This document shows positions 1 through 8,670 of a DNA stretch of 64,000 nucleotides, piece by piece. Both the position numbers and the translations under genes were made by a program. Under the pieces are notes generated by a model. That model had not been told where the DNA came from and made no database searches. It saw only the letters and a program-made list of their open reading frames with translations. How positions within the stretch are numbered: position 1 is the stretch's first letter; every line of letters starts with the position of its first letter. This DNA is from Streptomyces wuyuanensis (GTDB taxonomy: Bacteria > Actinomycetota > Actinomycetes > Streptomycetales > Streptomycetaceae): positions 86,200-150,199 of the forward strand of contig NZ_FNHI01000025.1 of NCBI RefSeq assembly GCF_900103455.1, in the 5' to 3' direction.

Positions 1-395
1 GTGGTGTGTCGCAGCGAGTCGCCCTGTCCGGGGACCCTACGAGGGTGGATGCCCGAGAGGAACCGGCAGTAAGCGTGACCTAACCCACGGTACCGGTGCA
101 CTGGGGGCGCATCGAGTCACGTGTCTCAGGAACTGACCGTGCGGATGCGCCTGTTGACCGGACGGCCAGGTCGCGAGAGGGCCGCCGCAGCGGACCCGGC
201 CGTGAACGCGCGTAGCGCGTCCGTTATCCGGAACTGCACTACTGCATAGTGCAGTTGGCCTGTTCAAGTCAAGGTCTGTTTTTTCTCCGTCAACTCCGGT
301 CGAATGTCGTCACTTGTGACGCGCTGCCGCGAGCGGATCCACCCCACATTCCTTGGACCCGCGGTACGCCGGCGCGCGGGGGAGGACACCTTCAA
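1..395. other. Intergenic region upstream of the secreted protease
   Basis: I see no convincing gene here. The stretch holds a perfect 10-bp inverted repeat (232-256), listed separately, and a short T-run at about 278-284. The last part is the 5' leader of the protease, with a ribosome binding site (GGGGGAGGA) just before the GTG at 396. The left edge may carry the regulatory region of a neighbouring gene outside the window. Confidence 0.6.
232..256. repeat. Perfect 10-bp inverted repeat upstream of the protease
   Basis: AACTGCACTA (232-241) and TAGTGCAGTT (247-256) are exact reverse complements around a 5-nt spacer. No T-tract follows, so a regulator binding site is at least as likely as a terminator. 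It ends about 140 nt before the chosen protease start. Confidence 0.6.
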
Positions 396-2828
396 GTGAC
401 AGGCAAGCGACGGGCGATCAGAGCGTCCGCGGTGCTCGTGGCACTGGCCACGACAGGGGCAACGGCCGCGGCACTCACCACGGCCCAGGCCGAGAACCGG
501 CCCTCCGGGGCCCCCGGGGTCGAGCGCCACGATCCGGCGCCCGGCTCCGACCACAACAAGGCCCAGAAGGGCCACGTGGACCACGATCTCGAGGGTCCGT
601 TCAGCAAGCAGCAGGAGCAGCAGCGCCAGGCGGCGCTGGAGCAGGTCATATCCGGGGACGCGACCGTGCAGAAGCGCGGCGCGTCCAAGGTCGTGAAGCT
701 CGACGACAAGAAGTACGTCGAGCTCGGCCGGGAGAAGACCGACAAGATCTTCACGATCCTGGTGGAGTTCGGCGACAAGGTCGACGACACCACGATGTTC
801 GACCCGGACGGCGACGGCCCGAAGCCGCCCGTCAAGAAGTACGGCGGCACCCCGGGCCCGCTGCACAACAAGATCGCGCAGCCGGACCGCAAGGTGGACA
901 ACTCGACCGCCTGGCAGAAGGACTACAACCGGCAGCACTTCCAGGACCTGTACTTCGGCGAGGGCAAGGACAAGAAGGGGAACCCCAAGCACTCGCTGAA
1001 GACCTACTACGAGCGCACCTCCTCCGGCCGGTACTCGGTCGAGGGAACCGTCTCGGACTGGGTCAAGGTCGACTGGAACGAGGCCCGCTACGGCTCCAAC
1101 TACTGCGGCCAGTCCAACTGCAACAACGTCTGGGACACGGTCCGTGACGGCGTCACCGCCTGGACCGCCGACCAGAAGGCCAAGGGCCGTACCGACGCCC
1201 AGATCAAGGCCGACCTGGCGCAGTACGACCAGTGGGACCGCTACGACTTCGACGCCGACGGCAACTTCAACGAGGCCGACGGCTACATCGACCACTTCCA
1301 GATCGTCCACGCGGGCGAGGACGAGTCGGCCGGCGGCGGCGCCGAGGGCCCGAACGCCCTGTGGGCCCACCGCTGGTACGCCTACGGCACCGACGCCGGC
1401 AAGACCGGCCCGGCGAACAACAAGGCCGGCGGCACCCAGATCGGCAACACCGGAATCTGGGTCGGCGACTACACCATGCAGCCGGAGAACGGCGGCCTGG
1501 GCGTGTTCGCCCACGAGTACGGTCACGACCTCGGTCTGCCGGACCTGTACGACACCTCCGGCGGCGGCGAGAACTCCACCGGCTTCTGGTCCCTGATGTC
1601 CTCCGGCTCCTGGCTCGGCACCGGCCAGGACTCCATCGGCGACCTGCCCGGCGACATGAACGCCTGGGACAAGCTGCAGCTCGGCTGGCTCAACTACACG
1701 AAGGCCAAGGCGGCGACGAAGTCCACCCACAAGCTGGGTGTGGCGGAGTACAACACCAAGAACCCGCAGGCCCTCGTCGTCGAGCTGCCGAAGAAGAAGG
1801 TCACCACCAGCATCGTGAAGCCCGCCGAGGGCTCGATGCAGTGGTGGAGCGACATGGGTGACGACCTCAAGAACACCCTCACCCGCTCCGTCGACCTCAC
1901 GGGCAAGTCCAAGGCGTCCCTGGAGCTCACCGGCTGGTGGGACATCGAGGCCGACTACGACTACCTCTACACCGAGGTGTCGACGGACGGCGGCGCCAAC
2001 TGGGACGCCGTGGACGGCACCGCCGACGGCGCCCCGATCACCCGCGACGCCTCGGACAAGCCGGCGCTGACCGGTCCGTCGGGCGCGCACAAGAAGCTCG
2101 TGTACTCGCTCGACGCGTACGCCGGCAAGAAGGTCGACGTCCGCTTCCGCTACCAGACGGACGGCGGCGTGGCGGGCAAGGGCTTCGCGGCGGACGGCAT
2201 CGTGGTCTCCGCGGACGGCGCCCCGGTCTTCAGCGACAACGCCGAGACCGAGGCGGCCGGCTGGACCGCCAAGGGCTTCTCCCGCATCGGTGAGTCCTTC
2301 ACGGACGAGTACGAGCAGTACTACCTCGCCGAGAACCGCCAGTACGTCTCGTACGACCAGACCCTCAAGGTCGGCCCGTACAACTTCGGCTTCAAGGCGC
2401 CGAAGGACGGCTGGGTGGAGCACTACCCCTACCAGAACGGCCTGCTGGTCTGGCTGTGGGACACCTCGCAGAAGGACAACAACACCAGCCAGCACCCGGG
2501 CAAGGGTCTGATCCTCCCGATCGACGCCAACCCCAAGGCCCTCAAGTGGGCCGACGGCACGCTGATGCGCAACCGCATCCAGGCGTTCGACTCCACGTTC
2601 AGCACCTTCCGCTCGGACGCGCTCACGCTGCACAAGGCCGACGTCCCCGTGAGGATCGCCGCCCACAAGGGCAACTCGGTCTTCGACGACCGCAAGGGCG
2701 TCTACTGGTTCGAGGAGAACCCGACCGCCGGTGTTCAGGTCCCGAACACCAACACCAAGATCTCGATCGTCAAGGAGCCGAAGAACGGCCAGACGATCAC
2801 GGTCCAGGTCGGCCGCTCGGCCAAGTAG
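396..2828 (+). CDS. Secreted M6-family (immune inhibitor A-like) metalloprotease
   Basis: A large secreted zinc endopeptidase, expected to cleave extracellular protein. The GTG at 396 was chosen over in-frame upstream starts because GGGGGAGGA lies just before it and it begins directly with a signal peptide: VTGKRR, then a hydrophobic stretch ending near ALTTAQA (about residue 34). A charged propeptide rich in Lys, Glu and Gln follows. The zinc site is HEYGHDLGLPDLYD, with H373, E374 and H377, the HExxH plus distal Asp pattern of M6 peptidases. The C-terminal half (from about residue 480) looks like beta-sandwich modules with several DGGANWD- and FRYQTDGG-type segments, as in immune inhibitor A. 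Length is about 810 residues, normal for the family. The gene stands alone and a strong hairpin follows it. Family assignment is firm; the substrate is unknown. Confidence 0.93.
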   Translation: MTGKRRAIRASAVLVALATTGATAAALTTAQAENRPSGAPGVERHDPAPGSDHNKAQKGHVDHDLEGPFSKQQEQQRQAALEQVISGDATVQKRGASKVVKLDDKKYVELGREKTDKIFTILVEFGDKVDDTTMFDPDGDGPKPPVKKYGGTPGPLHNKIAQPDRKVDNSTAWQKDYNRQHFQDLYFGEGKDKKGNPKHSLKTYYERTSSGRYSVEGTVSDWVKVDWNEARYGSNYCGQSNCNNVWDTVRDGVTAWTADQKAKGRTDAQIKADLAQYDQWDRYDFDADGNFNEADGYIDHFQIVHAGEDESAGGGAEGPNALWAHRWYAYGTDAGKTGPANNKAGGTQIGNTGIWVGDYTMQPENGGLGVFAHEYGHDLGLPDLYDTSGGGENSTGFWSLMSSGSWLGTGQDSIGDLPGDMNAWDKLQLGWLNYTKAKAATKSTHKLGVAEYNTKNPQALVVELPKKKVTTSIVKPAEGSMQWWSDMGDDLKNTLTRSVDLTGKSKASLELTGWWDIEADYDYLYTEVSTDGGANWDAVDGTADGAPITRDASDKPALTGPSGAHKKLVYSLDAYAGKKVDVRFRYQTDGGVAGKGFAADGIVVSADGAPVFSDNAETEAAGWTAKGFSRIGESFTDEYEQYYLAENRQYVSYDQTLKVGPYNFGFKAPKDGWVEHYPYQNGLLVWLWDTSQKDNNTSQHPGKGLILPIDANPKALKWADGTLMRNRIQAFDSTFSTFRSDALTLHKADVPVRIAAHKGNSVFDDRKGVYWFEENPTAGVQVPNTNTKISIVKEPKNGQTITVQVGRSAK

Positions 2829-2848
2829 GACGTAGCACGTCACAAGGA

Positions 2849-2885
2849 GCGGGGTGTCCGCGCGCTCGTCGCGCGGGCACCCCGC
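2849..2885 (+). terminator. Terminator hairpin of the protease gene
   Basis: A 16-bp stem (2849-2864 with 2870-2885, one G-U wobble) closes a 5-nt loop 20 nt after the protease stop. GC-rich hairpins without a long T-tract are usual Streptomyces terminators. Confidence 0.8.
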
Positions 2886-3168
2886 TTCGTCGCGGCGGGC
2901 CTCTGAGCCCGCGATGATCGGTGACGGTGTCCGGTGCCCGGAGAGCAGCTTGCGCCGGGGTGTCCGTTTGTTGACGCTCGCCCGGACCCGGAGCGGGCGA
3001 GATGTCCCAAAGGGGAGCCCGAGGAGAGCCCCTCCTCGAATGTCGATCAATAAAATTGCAGGTCAAAGCATGATCGGCCGATGCCCTCTAGCGGGCGGCG
3101 GCCGATCGTGTTTAGGTGCGTCTGACGAAGTTCTTATTGACAGCGAGCTCACGGGGGAGTGATGCGGC
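2886..3168. other. Structured intergenic region
   Basis: No gene seen between the protease terminator and the small gene at 3169. The stretch contains a hairpin at about 2979-3003 (CTCGCCCG paired with CGGGCGAG), an AT-rich patch near 3045-3060, and a composite hairpin at 3072-3107, described separately. Confidence 0.5.
3072..3107. repeat. Composite stem-loop in the AT-containing leader
   Basis: GATCGGCCG (3072-3080) pairs with CGGCCGATC (3099-3107). Inside, GCCC (3083-3086) pairs with GGGC (3093-3096), separated from the outer stem by a 2x2 internal loop (AT opposite GG). It lies 61 nt before the start of the small gene and could be an untranslated-leader structure or a terminator. Confidence 0.55.
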
Positions 3169-3483
3169 GTGCCCGGCGGAGGTTTCTGCAAGCTGCCAGG
3201 AGGCAGTGTCGTGGTCGCGATAGGCCTGCCCGACCCGGCAGGCGGCGGTCGTACGGTGCGTGTGCTGGTGCACGCGGCGAACCGTGCGCGCGCCCTGACG
3301 CGACTGCGGAACCTGGGGCTGCGGGCGGTGTATCTGCGCGGTAACGCGGAGCCACCGACGCCGGACGAGATCACGGCGGTGCTGCACCATCCGGACGGCC
3401 TGCTCTGGCGCACGCACGAGCCGCTCTCCCAGGAGCTCTGGCACCCCATCCGCGCCCTGCTGCGCCCGGCACGCGGGGCGTAG
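3169..3483 (+). CDS. Small hypothetical protein, 104 aa
   Basis: I do not recognise a named family. The GTG at 3169 has GGGGGAG about 10 nt upstream. The product is small and basic, with an alternating hydrophobic start (VVVAIGLPDPAG) followed by TVRVLVHAANRARALTRLRNLGLRAVYLRGN, which reads like a compact alpha/beta fold. The end is rich in His, Trp and Arg. No signal peptide or membrane segment is seen. The gene is monocistronic and convergent with the nicotinamidase gene. Codon use matches a real Streptomyces gene, but function cannot be inferred. Confidence 0.65.
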   Translation: MPGGGFCKLPGGSVVVAIGLPDPAGGGRTVRVLVHAANRARALTRLRNLGLRAVYLRGNAEPPTPDEITAVLHHPDGLLWRTHEPLSQELWHPIRALLRPARGA

Positions 3484-3605
3484 CGCCGGGCCCCGCCGGA
3501 GGAGGCGGGGAACGCCGCCGGGCCCCTCGGTGCCCGGCGCCCCGCCGCGCGCGCCGCGAGCCTCCCGGGGGCACGTTCCGCGGCCGTGCGACGGACCGCC
3601 GCGCG

Positions 3606-4190
3606 TCAGACCACCGGCTTGCCGGAGAGCTCCACGCCCGCCTGCCGCATCTGCTCGAGGGCCCGGTCCGTCGTCTCCTCGGAGACCCCGGCGGTGAGGT
3701 CGAGTAGCACATGCGTGCGGAAGCCCTCGCGGACGGCGTCCAGCGAGGTGGCGCGCACACAATGGTCGGTGGCGATGCCCACGACGTCGACCTCGGTCAC
3801 GTCCCTGGAGCGCAGCCACTCGGCGAGCGTCGCACCGTTCTCGTCGGTGCCCTCGAAGCCGCTGTACGCCGCCTCGTAGGCGCCCTTGTCGAAGACCGCC
3901 TCGACCGAGCCGCAGGCAACCGCGGGCGCGAAGTTCGGGTGGAAGCCCACGCCCTCAGTCCCGGCGACGCAGTGCGCCGGCCACGAGTCCACGTAGTCGG
4001 GCTGCTCGGAGAAGTGGCCGCCCGGGTCGATGTGGTGGTCGCGGGTGGCCACCACGTGGCGGTAGCCGGGCTGGGCCTGTCCGATGTAGTCGGTGATGGC
4101 GGCGGCGACGTCCGCGCCCCCGGACACCGCGAGGCTGCCCCCCTCGCAGAAGTCGTTCTGAACGTCGACGACGATCAATGCGCGGTGCAT
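3606..4190 (-). CDS. pncA: Nicotinamidase / isochorismatase-family hydrolase
   Basis: Predicted to hydrolyse nicotinamide to nicotinate and ammonia, the first step of the NAD salvage (Preiss-Handler) route. The start is ATG 4190, preceded by GAAGGAC, giving 194 aa; the open frame continues upstream but has no better site. The family signature is clear: MHRALIVVDVQNDFCEGG carries the catalytic Asp, TRDHHIDPGGHF resembles the metal-binding region, and GIATDHCVRATSLDA contains the nucleophile Cys. The next gene on the same strand (4339) is nicotinate phosphoribosyltransferase, which uses the product, so the two form a pathway pair about 150 nt apart. The symbol rests on motif and context; a broader isochorismatase-like activity cannot be excluded. 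Confidence 0.87.
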   Translation of the reverse strand: MHRALIVVDVQNDFCEGGSLAVSGGADVAAAITDYIGQAQPGYRHVVATRDHHIDPGGHFSEQPDYVDSWPAHCVAGTEGVGFHPNFAPAVACGSVEAVFDKGAYEAAYSGFEGTDENGATLAEWLRSRDVTEVDVVGIATDHCVRATSLDAVREGFRTHVLLDLTAGVSEETTDRALEQMRQAGVELSGKPVV

Positions 4191-4338
4191 GGCGGGTGTC
4201 CTTCGGTGGGTGCGGCGGGCGGGGAACGGTCGGGCGGCAACGTTTCGAGGGTAGAGACTTCGATCGCCTTGCGGGAGAGGGCCTTTGCCTGCTAACTGCG
4301 CTGCCGTCGTCTCTCGGGTCACCTGGTGTCCATACGGC

Positions 4339-5670
4339 TCACATGAGGTACTCCGTGGGAAGCACCGGCTCGCCGCGGGACAGCTGGGTCGCGGAGATCG
4401 GCAGCGCGGCGCGCGCCGCGATGTGCCGCTCGCGCGCCGCGTCCAACGGTTCACGGGCGACGACCTCACCGCCCTTGACCAGCTGCGTCAGCAGCTGCCG
4501 GTCCACCAGGGACTCGGGCACCGGGCCGGTGCCGAGCACCTCGGCCTCGGCGACGCCGTACTCGTCCTGCCGGCGGGCGGCCCACTTGCGCCCGCCCACG
4601 GACAGTTTCCCGCCGGTCGACTTCTTCGCCACCGGCACCAGCGGCGCGTCCGGGTCGGCCGAGCCGGCGCGGGCGACCAGCTTGTAGACCATGGAACAGG
4701 TCGGGTGACCGCTTCCGGTGACCAGCTGCGTACCCACGCCGTAGGCGTCCACGGGCGCGGCGGCCAGCGACGCGATCGCGTACTCGTCCAGGTCGGACGT
4801 CACGACGATCTTCGTGTCACGGGCGCCGAGGTCGTCGAGCTGCCTGCGCACCCGGTGGGCGACCATCAGCAGGTCCCCGGAGTCGATGCGCACGGCCCCC
4901 AGATCGGTGCCGGCGATCTCCACGGCCGTACGGACGGCCTCGCCTACGTCGTAGGTGTCGACGAGCAGGGTCGTGCCGCGCCCGAGCGAATCGACCTGGG
5001 CCCGGAAAGCGTCCCGCTCCGTGTCATGCAGAAGGGTGAAGGCGTGCGCGCTGGTGCCCACCGTGGGGATGCCGTAGCGGAAGCCGGCGGCGAGATCGGA
5101 GGTGGAGTCGAAGCCTCCGACGTACGCCGAGCGCGCGGAGGCGACTGCGGCGAGCTCATGGGTGCGCCGGGCGCCCATCTCGATGAGCCGGCGGCCCACG
5201 GCGGCCGCCGACATCCGCGAGGCCGCGGCCGCGATCGCCGAGTCGTGGTTGAGGACCGAGAGGATCACGGTCTCCAGCAGCACGCACTCCGCGAAGGAAC
5301 CCTCCACGCGCAGGATCGGCGAGCCGGGGAAGTAGACCTCGCCCTCCGGGTAGCCGTGGATGTCGCCGCTGAAGCGGTAGCCGGCCAGCCACCGCAGCGT
5401 CGGCTCGTCCACGATGCCGCGGTCCCGGAGGTACCCGAGCACGCCCTCGTCGAAGCGGAAGTTCTCCACGGCGTCCAGGACGCGTCCGGTGCCGGCGACC
5501 ACGCCGTAGCGGCGGCCCTCGGGCAGCCGGCGGGTGAAGACCTCGAAGACCGACCGGCGGTCCGCGGTGCCCGCCTTGAGGGCGGCCTGCAGCATCGTGA
5601 ACTCGTACTGGTCGGTGAAGAGCGCGGTCGACGGCACGGAGACCGGCAGACCCAGATCCGCAGTGTTCAT
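4339..5670 (-). CDS. pncB: Nicotinate phosphoribosyltransferase
   Basis: Couples nicotinate with PRPP to give nicotinate mononucleotide for NAD synthesis in the cytoplasm. The 443-residue protein shows the family landmarks in order: STALFTDQYEFTMLQAAL at the N-terminus, HDSAIAAAASRM in the middle, GFDSTSDLAAGFRYGIPTVG near residue 180, VDTYDVGEAV, and VRIDSGDL in the phosphate-binding part. Length is normal for bacterial PncB. The ATG at 5670 starts the conserved N-terminus. It lies upstream of the nicotinamidase on the same strand and is divergent from clpS. Assignment is firm. Confidence 0.95.
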   Translation of the reverse strand: MNTADLGLPVSVPSTALFTDQYEFTMLQAALKAGTADRRSVFEVFTRRLPEGRRYGVVAGTGRVLDAVENFRFDEGVLGYLRDRGIVDEPTLRWLAGYRFSGDIHGYPEGEVYFPGSPILRVEGSFAECVLLETVILSVLNHDSAIAAAASRMSAAAVGRRLIEMGARRTHELAAVASARSAYVGGFDSTSDLAAGFRYGIPTVGTSAHAFTLLHDTERDAFRAQVDSLGRGTTLLVDTYDVGEAVRTAVEIAGTDLGAVRIDSGDLLMVAHRVRRQLDDLGARDTKIVVTSDLDEYAIASLAAAPVDAYGVGTQLVTGSGHPTCSMVYKLVARAGSADPDAPLVPVAKKSTGGKLSVGGRKWAARRQDEYGVAEAEVLGTGPVPESLVDRQLLTQLVKGGEVVAREPLDAARERHIAARAALPISATQLSRGEPVLPTEYLM

Positions 5671-5762
5671 ACGAGCGATGCTAGCGCAGATTTCGTCAGA
5701 GTGACGAGATGTCGTCGGATCGGGCGGGGGCGTTTGTGCGACCGGGCCCCTCGGGTGGCAGC

Positions 5763-6074
5763 ATGGGTGGAGTGACTGTGCCCCTAGAGATCGAGCAGAC
5801 CCAGTCGGCCGAGGAGACGTTCGCCGTACCCGAACCCGACGTTCCGTGGGTGACGATCGTCCACAACGATCCGGTCAATCTGATGAGCTATGTCACCTAC
5901 GTTTTCCAGGCGTACTTCGGCTACCCCAAGGACAAGGCCCACAAGCTGATGCTCGACGTCCATCACAAGGGACGCGCGGTCGTCTCCAGCGGCACCCGCG
6001 AGGAAATGGAACGCGACGTGCAGGCGATGCACGGCTACGGGCTGTGGGCGACGCTCTCCCAGGAACGTCAGTGA
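5763..6074 (+). CDS. clpS: ATP-dependent Clp protease adaptor ClpS
   Basis: N-degron adaptor that passes substrates to ClpA/ClpC-type unfoldases. The core fold is seen in PWVTIVHNDPVNLMSYVTYVF, where the VHNDPVN segment corresponds to the substrate-pocket loop, and in MLDVHHKGRAVVSSGTREE, which carries the conserved His. ATG 5763 has GGGTGG 4 nt upstream and is preferred; GTG 5772 is a possible shorter start. An in-frame ATG at 5709 would add an unconserved Gly/Pro tail. The stop codon overlaps the start of the next gene (TGATG), so translation of the two is probably coupled. Product about 103 aa, typical for ClpS. Confidence 0.93.
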   Translation: MGGVTVPLEIEQTQSAEETFAVPEPDVPWVTIVHNDPVNLMSYVTYVFQAYFGYPKDKAHKLMLDVHHKGRAVVSSGTREEMERDVQAMHGYGLWATLSQERQ

Positions 6075-6670
6075 TGGCGGGACAGTTCGAAGCACTGCCG
6101 GGCGGCGGCGCCGCCGTCGCGCTCGACGAGGTCGAGATCTCCATCCTGCGCTCGCTCGCCGTCCAGCTGCTGGAGCTCATCGGCCCCGGTGACGAGCCCG
6201 CCGAGGGCGCGGACCCGCTTGCCGCGCTCTTCGCGGAGGGGCCGAGCGAGCCGCCGTCCGACCCCGCGCTCGCGCGGCTCTTCCCGGACGCCTACGGGGA
6301 GCCCGAGGCCGATCGGGGCGAGGACGGGGAACTCCGGGAGTTCTCGGCCGAGTTCCGCCGTTTCACGGAGAACGACCTGCGCGCCCGCAAGCGCGACGAC
6401 GCCCTCGCCGTCGTCCGCAACCTCGACGCGCTGACCGCGGCGGGCGAGGGCGGGGCGATTCTCAAACTCACCGCCGAGGACTCGCTGCACTGGCTCGGAG
6501 CGCTCAACGACCTGCGGCTGACCATCGGCACCCGGCTCGAGGTCACCGACGACGACGAGACCGGCGACCTCTACCGGCTGCCGGACTCCGATCCGCGCAA
6601 GCCGATGGTCATGGCGTACCTCTGGCTCGGGGCGCTCCAGGAGACGCTGGTCGAGACGCTGATGCCGTAA
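6074..6670 (+). CDS. DUF2017 family protein
   Basis: A cytoplasmic 198-aa protein of the actinobacterial DUF2017 family, usually found directly after clpS. The ATG at 6074 shares its A with the clpS stop, which indicates translational coupling and suggests a shared role in proteolysis. The sequence is acidic and mainly helical: VEISILRSLAVQLLELIG near the start, then an acidic linker, FRRFTENDLRARKRDDALAVVRNL, and a C-terminal part with LHWLGALNDLRLTIGTRLEV. There is no signal peptide and no catalytic motif that I recognise. Function is unknown. Confidence 0.88.
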   Translation: MAGQFEALPGGGAAVALDEVEISILRSLAVQLLELIGPGDEPAEGADPLAALFAEGPSEPPSDPALARLFPDAYGEPEADRGEDGELREFSAEFRRFTENDLRARKRDDALAVVRNLDALTAAGEGGAILKLTAEDSLHWLGALNDLRLTIGTRLEVTDDDETGDLYRLPDSDPRKPMVMAYLWLGALQETLVETLMP

Positions 6671-7135
6671 CGGCCGTATTCCGGGCGGGTGCCCGGGGTT
6701 CGGCGGCCGGGGTGCGGGCGTCGGCGTGAATCAGGCGAGGCCCTGACGCCATGTCGTCACGTCCCGTAGCGGATGGCGTGCCGGGGACGCGGAATGCGTC
6801 ACGAGCCGTAGCCGGTGAACGCCTCCCGGACACCGCGTGTTCGCTCAACGGACACTCAAATCCGGATAACGATCACGTCACTTGGTCACCCGTCTTTGCC
6901 GCGCCAAGTGTGAATTGTCCGCTTCTTTCAGTGGTGTGCGCCACATTGCCGTGGGTCGATCAATGCTGCCGCCGTGATAGATCTTCACGACCTGCCGGGG
7001 ACGCCACCCATGTCCCCGGAGGCGCTTCGACCGGCAGACCGCCGGCGGCACTCCATCGGTATCCGGGGGGATCAGGACCTGGTCCGCGGCCGAGTCCAGT
7101 CGGCGCGGATCAGCATGGAGAAAGGCGCATCAACC
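6671..7135. other. Intergenic region before the amino-acid permease
   Basis: No gene is supported. The second half has lower GC than its surroundings (around 6840-6960), fitting a promoter region for the permease, and the last part is the permease leader. An upstream in-frame start at 6974 exists but has no ribosome binding site and encodes a Pro/Arg-rich tail unlike permeases. Confidence 0.5.
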
Positions 7136-8575
7136 ATGACCTCGTTGCAGGTCGACAAGCACGCCGGCGAGGCCGGGGGCACTCCGCAGGAAGGCTACGA
7201 GCGAGGGCTCGGCAGCCGGCAGGTCCAGATGATCGCCATCGGCGGCGCCATCGGCGTGGGCCTCTTCATGGGCGCCGGAGCGAACATCGCCAAGGCCGGC
7301 CCCAGCATCATCCTGATGTACGCCCTGGCCGGCGTGGTCATCTTCTTCATCATGCGCGCGCTGGGCGAACTGCTGCTGTACCGGCCCGTCTCGGGTTCCT
7401 TCGCGGAGTACGCCCGCGAATTCCTCGGCCCGTTCTTCGGGTTCGTCACCGGCTGGACGTACTGGCTCATGTGGGTCGTCACCGGCATGGCGGAACTCAC
7501 CGCCGCGGCCATCTACATGCACTTCTGGTTCCCGGAGATCCCACAGTGGGTCAGCGCCCTGGTCTTCCTGGTGGTGCTCTTCGGCGTCAACCTGATCTCG
7601 GTGAAGATCTTCGGCGAGGTCGAGTTCTGGTTCTCGATGGTCAAGGTCACCGCGATCATCGGCATGATCGTGATCGGTCTCGGCGTGCTCACGCTCGGCT
7701 TCTCCGACGCCGGTGACACCGCCGCGGTCTCCAACCTCTGGGCGCACGACGGGATCTTCCCGAACGGCATCGGCTCCAGCCTGATGACCCTCCAGGGCGT
7801 GATGTTCGCCTATCTCGCCGTCGAACTGGTCGGCGTCACCGCCGGCGAGTCCGAGAACCCCGAGAAGACGCTCCCCAAGGCCATCAACACGCTGCCCTGG
7901 CGCATCATCATCTTCTACGTCGGCGCCCTCGTGGTGATCCTCTCCGTCGTGAAGTGGACCGAGTTCTCCGCGGGCGAGAGCCCGTTCGTCCACGCCTTCG
8001 ACAAGATCGGCATCCCGCTCGCCGCCGGCATCGTCAACTTCGTGGTGCTGACCGCCGCGCTCTCCTCGTGCAACTCCGGCATGTACTCCACCGGCCGCAT
8101 GCTGCGCGACCTGGCGTCCAACGGCGAGGCCCCGAAGGCCTTCGGCCGCCTGAACGCCCGCAAGACCCCGGCCGTGGGCATCGCCGTCTCCGTCGCGCTC
8201 ATGGGCATCGGCGTCGTCCTCAACTACGTCGTCCCGGAGAAGGCGTTCGGCTACGTCGTCTCGGTGGCCACCGCGGCCGGTATCTGGACGTGGATGATGA
8301 TCCTCGTCAGCCACATCCGCTACCGCCGCGCGGTCGAGGCCGGCAGTCTGCCCGCCTCGTCCTTCCCGGCCCCCGGCGGAGCCAAGTTCAGCTGGGTCGC
8401 CCTGCTGTTCCTGATCGGCGTGACCGGCATGATCGCCTACGACAAGGACTCCAGGATCTCCCTGGTCGTGGGCGCGGTCTGGGGGATCGGCCTGGCCGTC
8501 GGCTGGGCGCTCCTCAAGAAGCGCAACCCGCAGCTGACCGAGCGCACCCCCGAGTACGCGGACGCCGTCAAGTAG
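7136..8575 (+). CDS. Amino-acid permease (AAT/GabP type, APC superfamily)
   Basis: Proton-coupled uptake of an amino acid across the cytoplasmic membrane. ATG 7136 follows AGAAAGG at suitable spacing; earlier starts would add an unconserved tail. The N-terminus carries the AAT hallmark GLGSRQVQMIAIGGAIGVGLFMGAG, and further landmarks are PVSGSFAEYAREFLGPFFGFVTGWTYW and SCNSGMYSTGRMLRDLA, with about 12 hydrophobic segments and 479 residues in total. The last residues are hydrophilic (RTPEYADAVK). The closest known types are GABA, proline and aromatic amino-acid permeases; sequence alone does not fix the substrate. The gene is monocistronic and ends at a strong bidirectional hairpin. Confidence 0.92.
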   Translation: MTSLQVDKHAGEAGGTPQEGYERGLGSRQVQMIAIGGAIGVGLFMGAGANIAKAGPSIILMYALAGVVIFFIMRALGELLLYRPVSGSFAEYAREFLGPFFGFVTGWTYWLMWVVTGMAELTAAAIYMHFWFPEIPQWVSALVFLVVLFGVNLISVKIFGEVEFWFSMVKVTAIIGMIVIGLGVLTLGFSDAGDTAAVSNLWAHDGIFPNGIGSSLMTLQGVMFAYLAVELVGVTAGESENPEKTLPKAINTLPWRIIIFYVGALVVILSVVKWTEFSAGESPFVHAFDKIGIPLAAGIVNFVVLTAALSSCNSGMYSTGRMLRDLASNGEAPKAFGRLNARKTPAVGIAVSVALMGIGVVLNYVVPEKAFGYVVSVATAAGIWTWMMILVSHIRYRRAVEAGSLPASSFPAPGGAKFSWVALLFLIGVTGMIAYDKDSRISLVVGAVWGIGLAVGWALLKKRNPQLTERTPEYADAVK

Positions 8576-8598
8576 CGAGCGGCTCGCTCCTCACCGGT

Positions 8599-8642
8599 CA
8601 TCAGGGCCATGCGGGCGGAGAACGCCCGGCATGGCCCTGATG
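8599..8642. terminator. Bidirectional terminator between convergent genes
   Basis: CATCAGGGCCATGC pairs with GCATGGCCCTGATG, and inside it GGGCG pairs with CGCCC around a GAGAA loop, with a single bulged G. It lies between the permease (+) and the DUF2993 gene (-). Confidence 0.85.
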
Positions 8643-8670
8643 CCGTTCGGGGACGCCGGCCGGCCGCCGT

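Noticed and set aside
264..3050. A very long open frame on the minus strand, opposite the secreted protease.
   Set aside because: Its product is Val/Leu/Arg/Gly-rich without motifs, and the protease frame has clear M6 motifs. Long antisense open frames are expected at this GC content.
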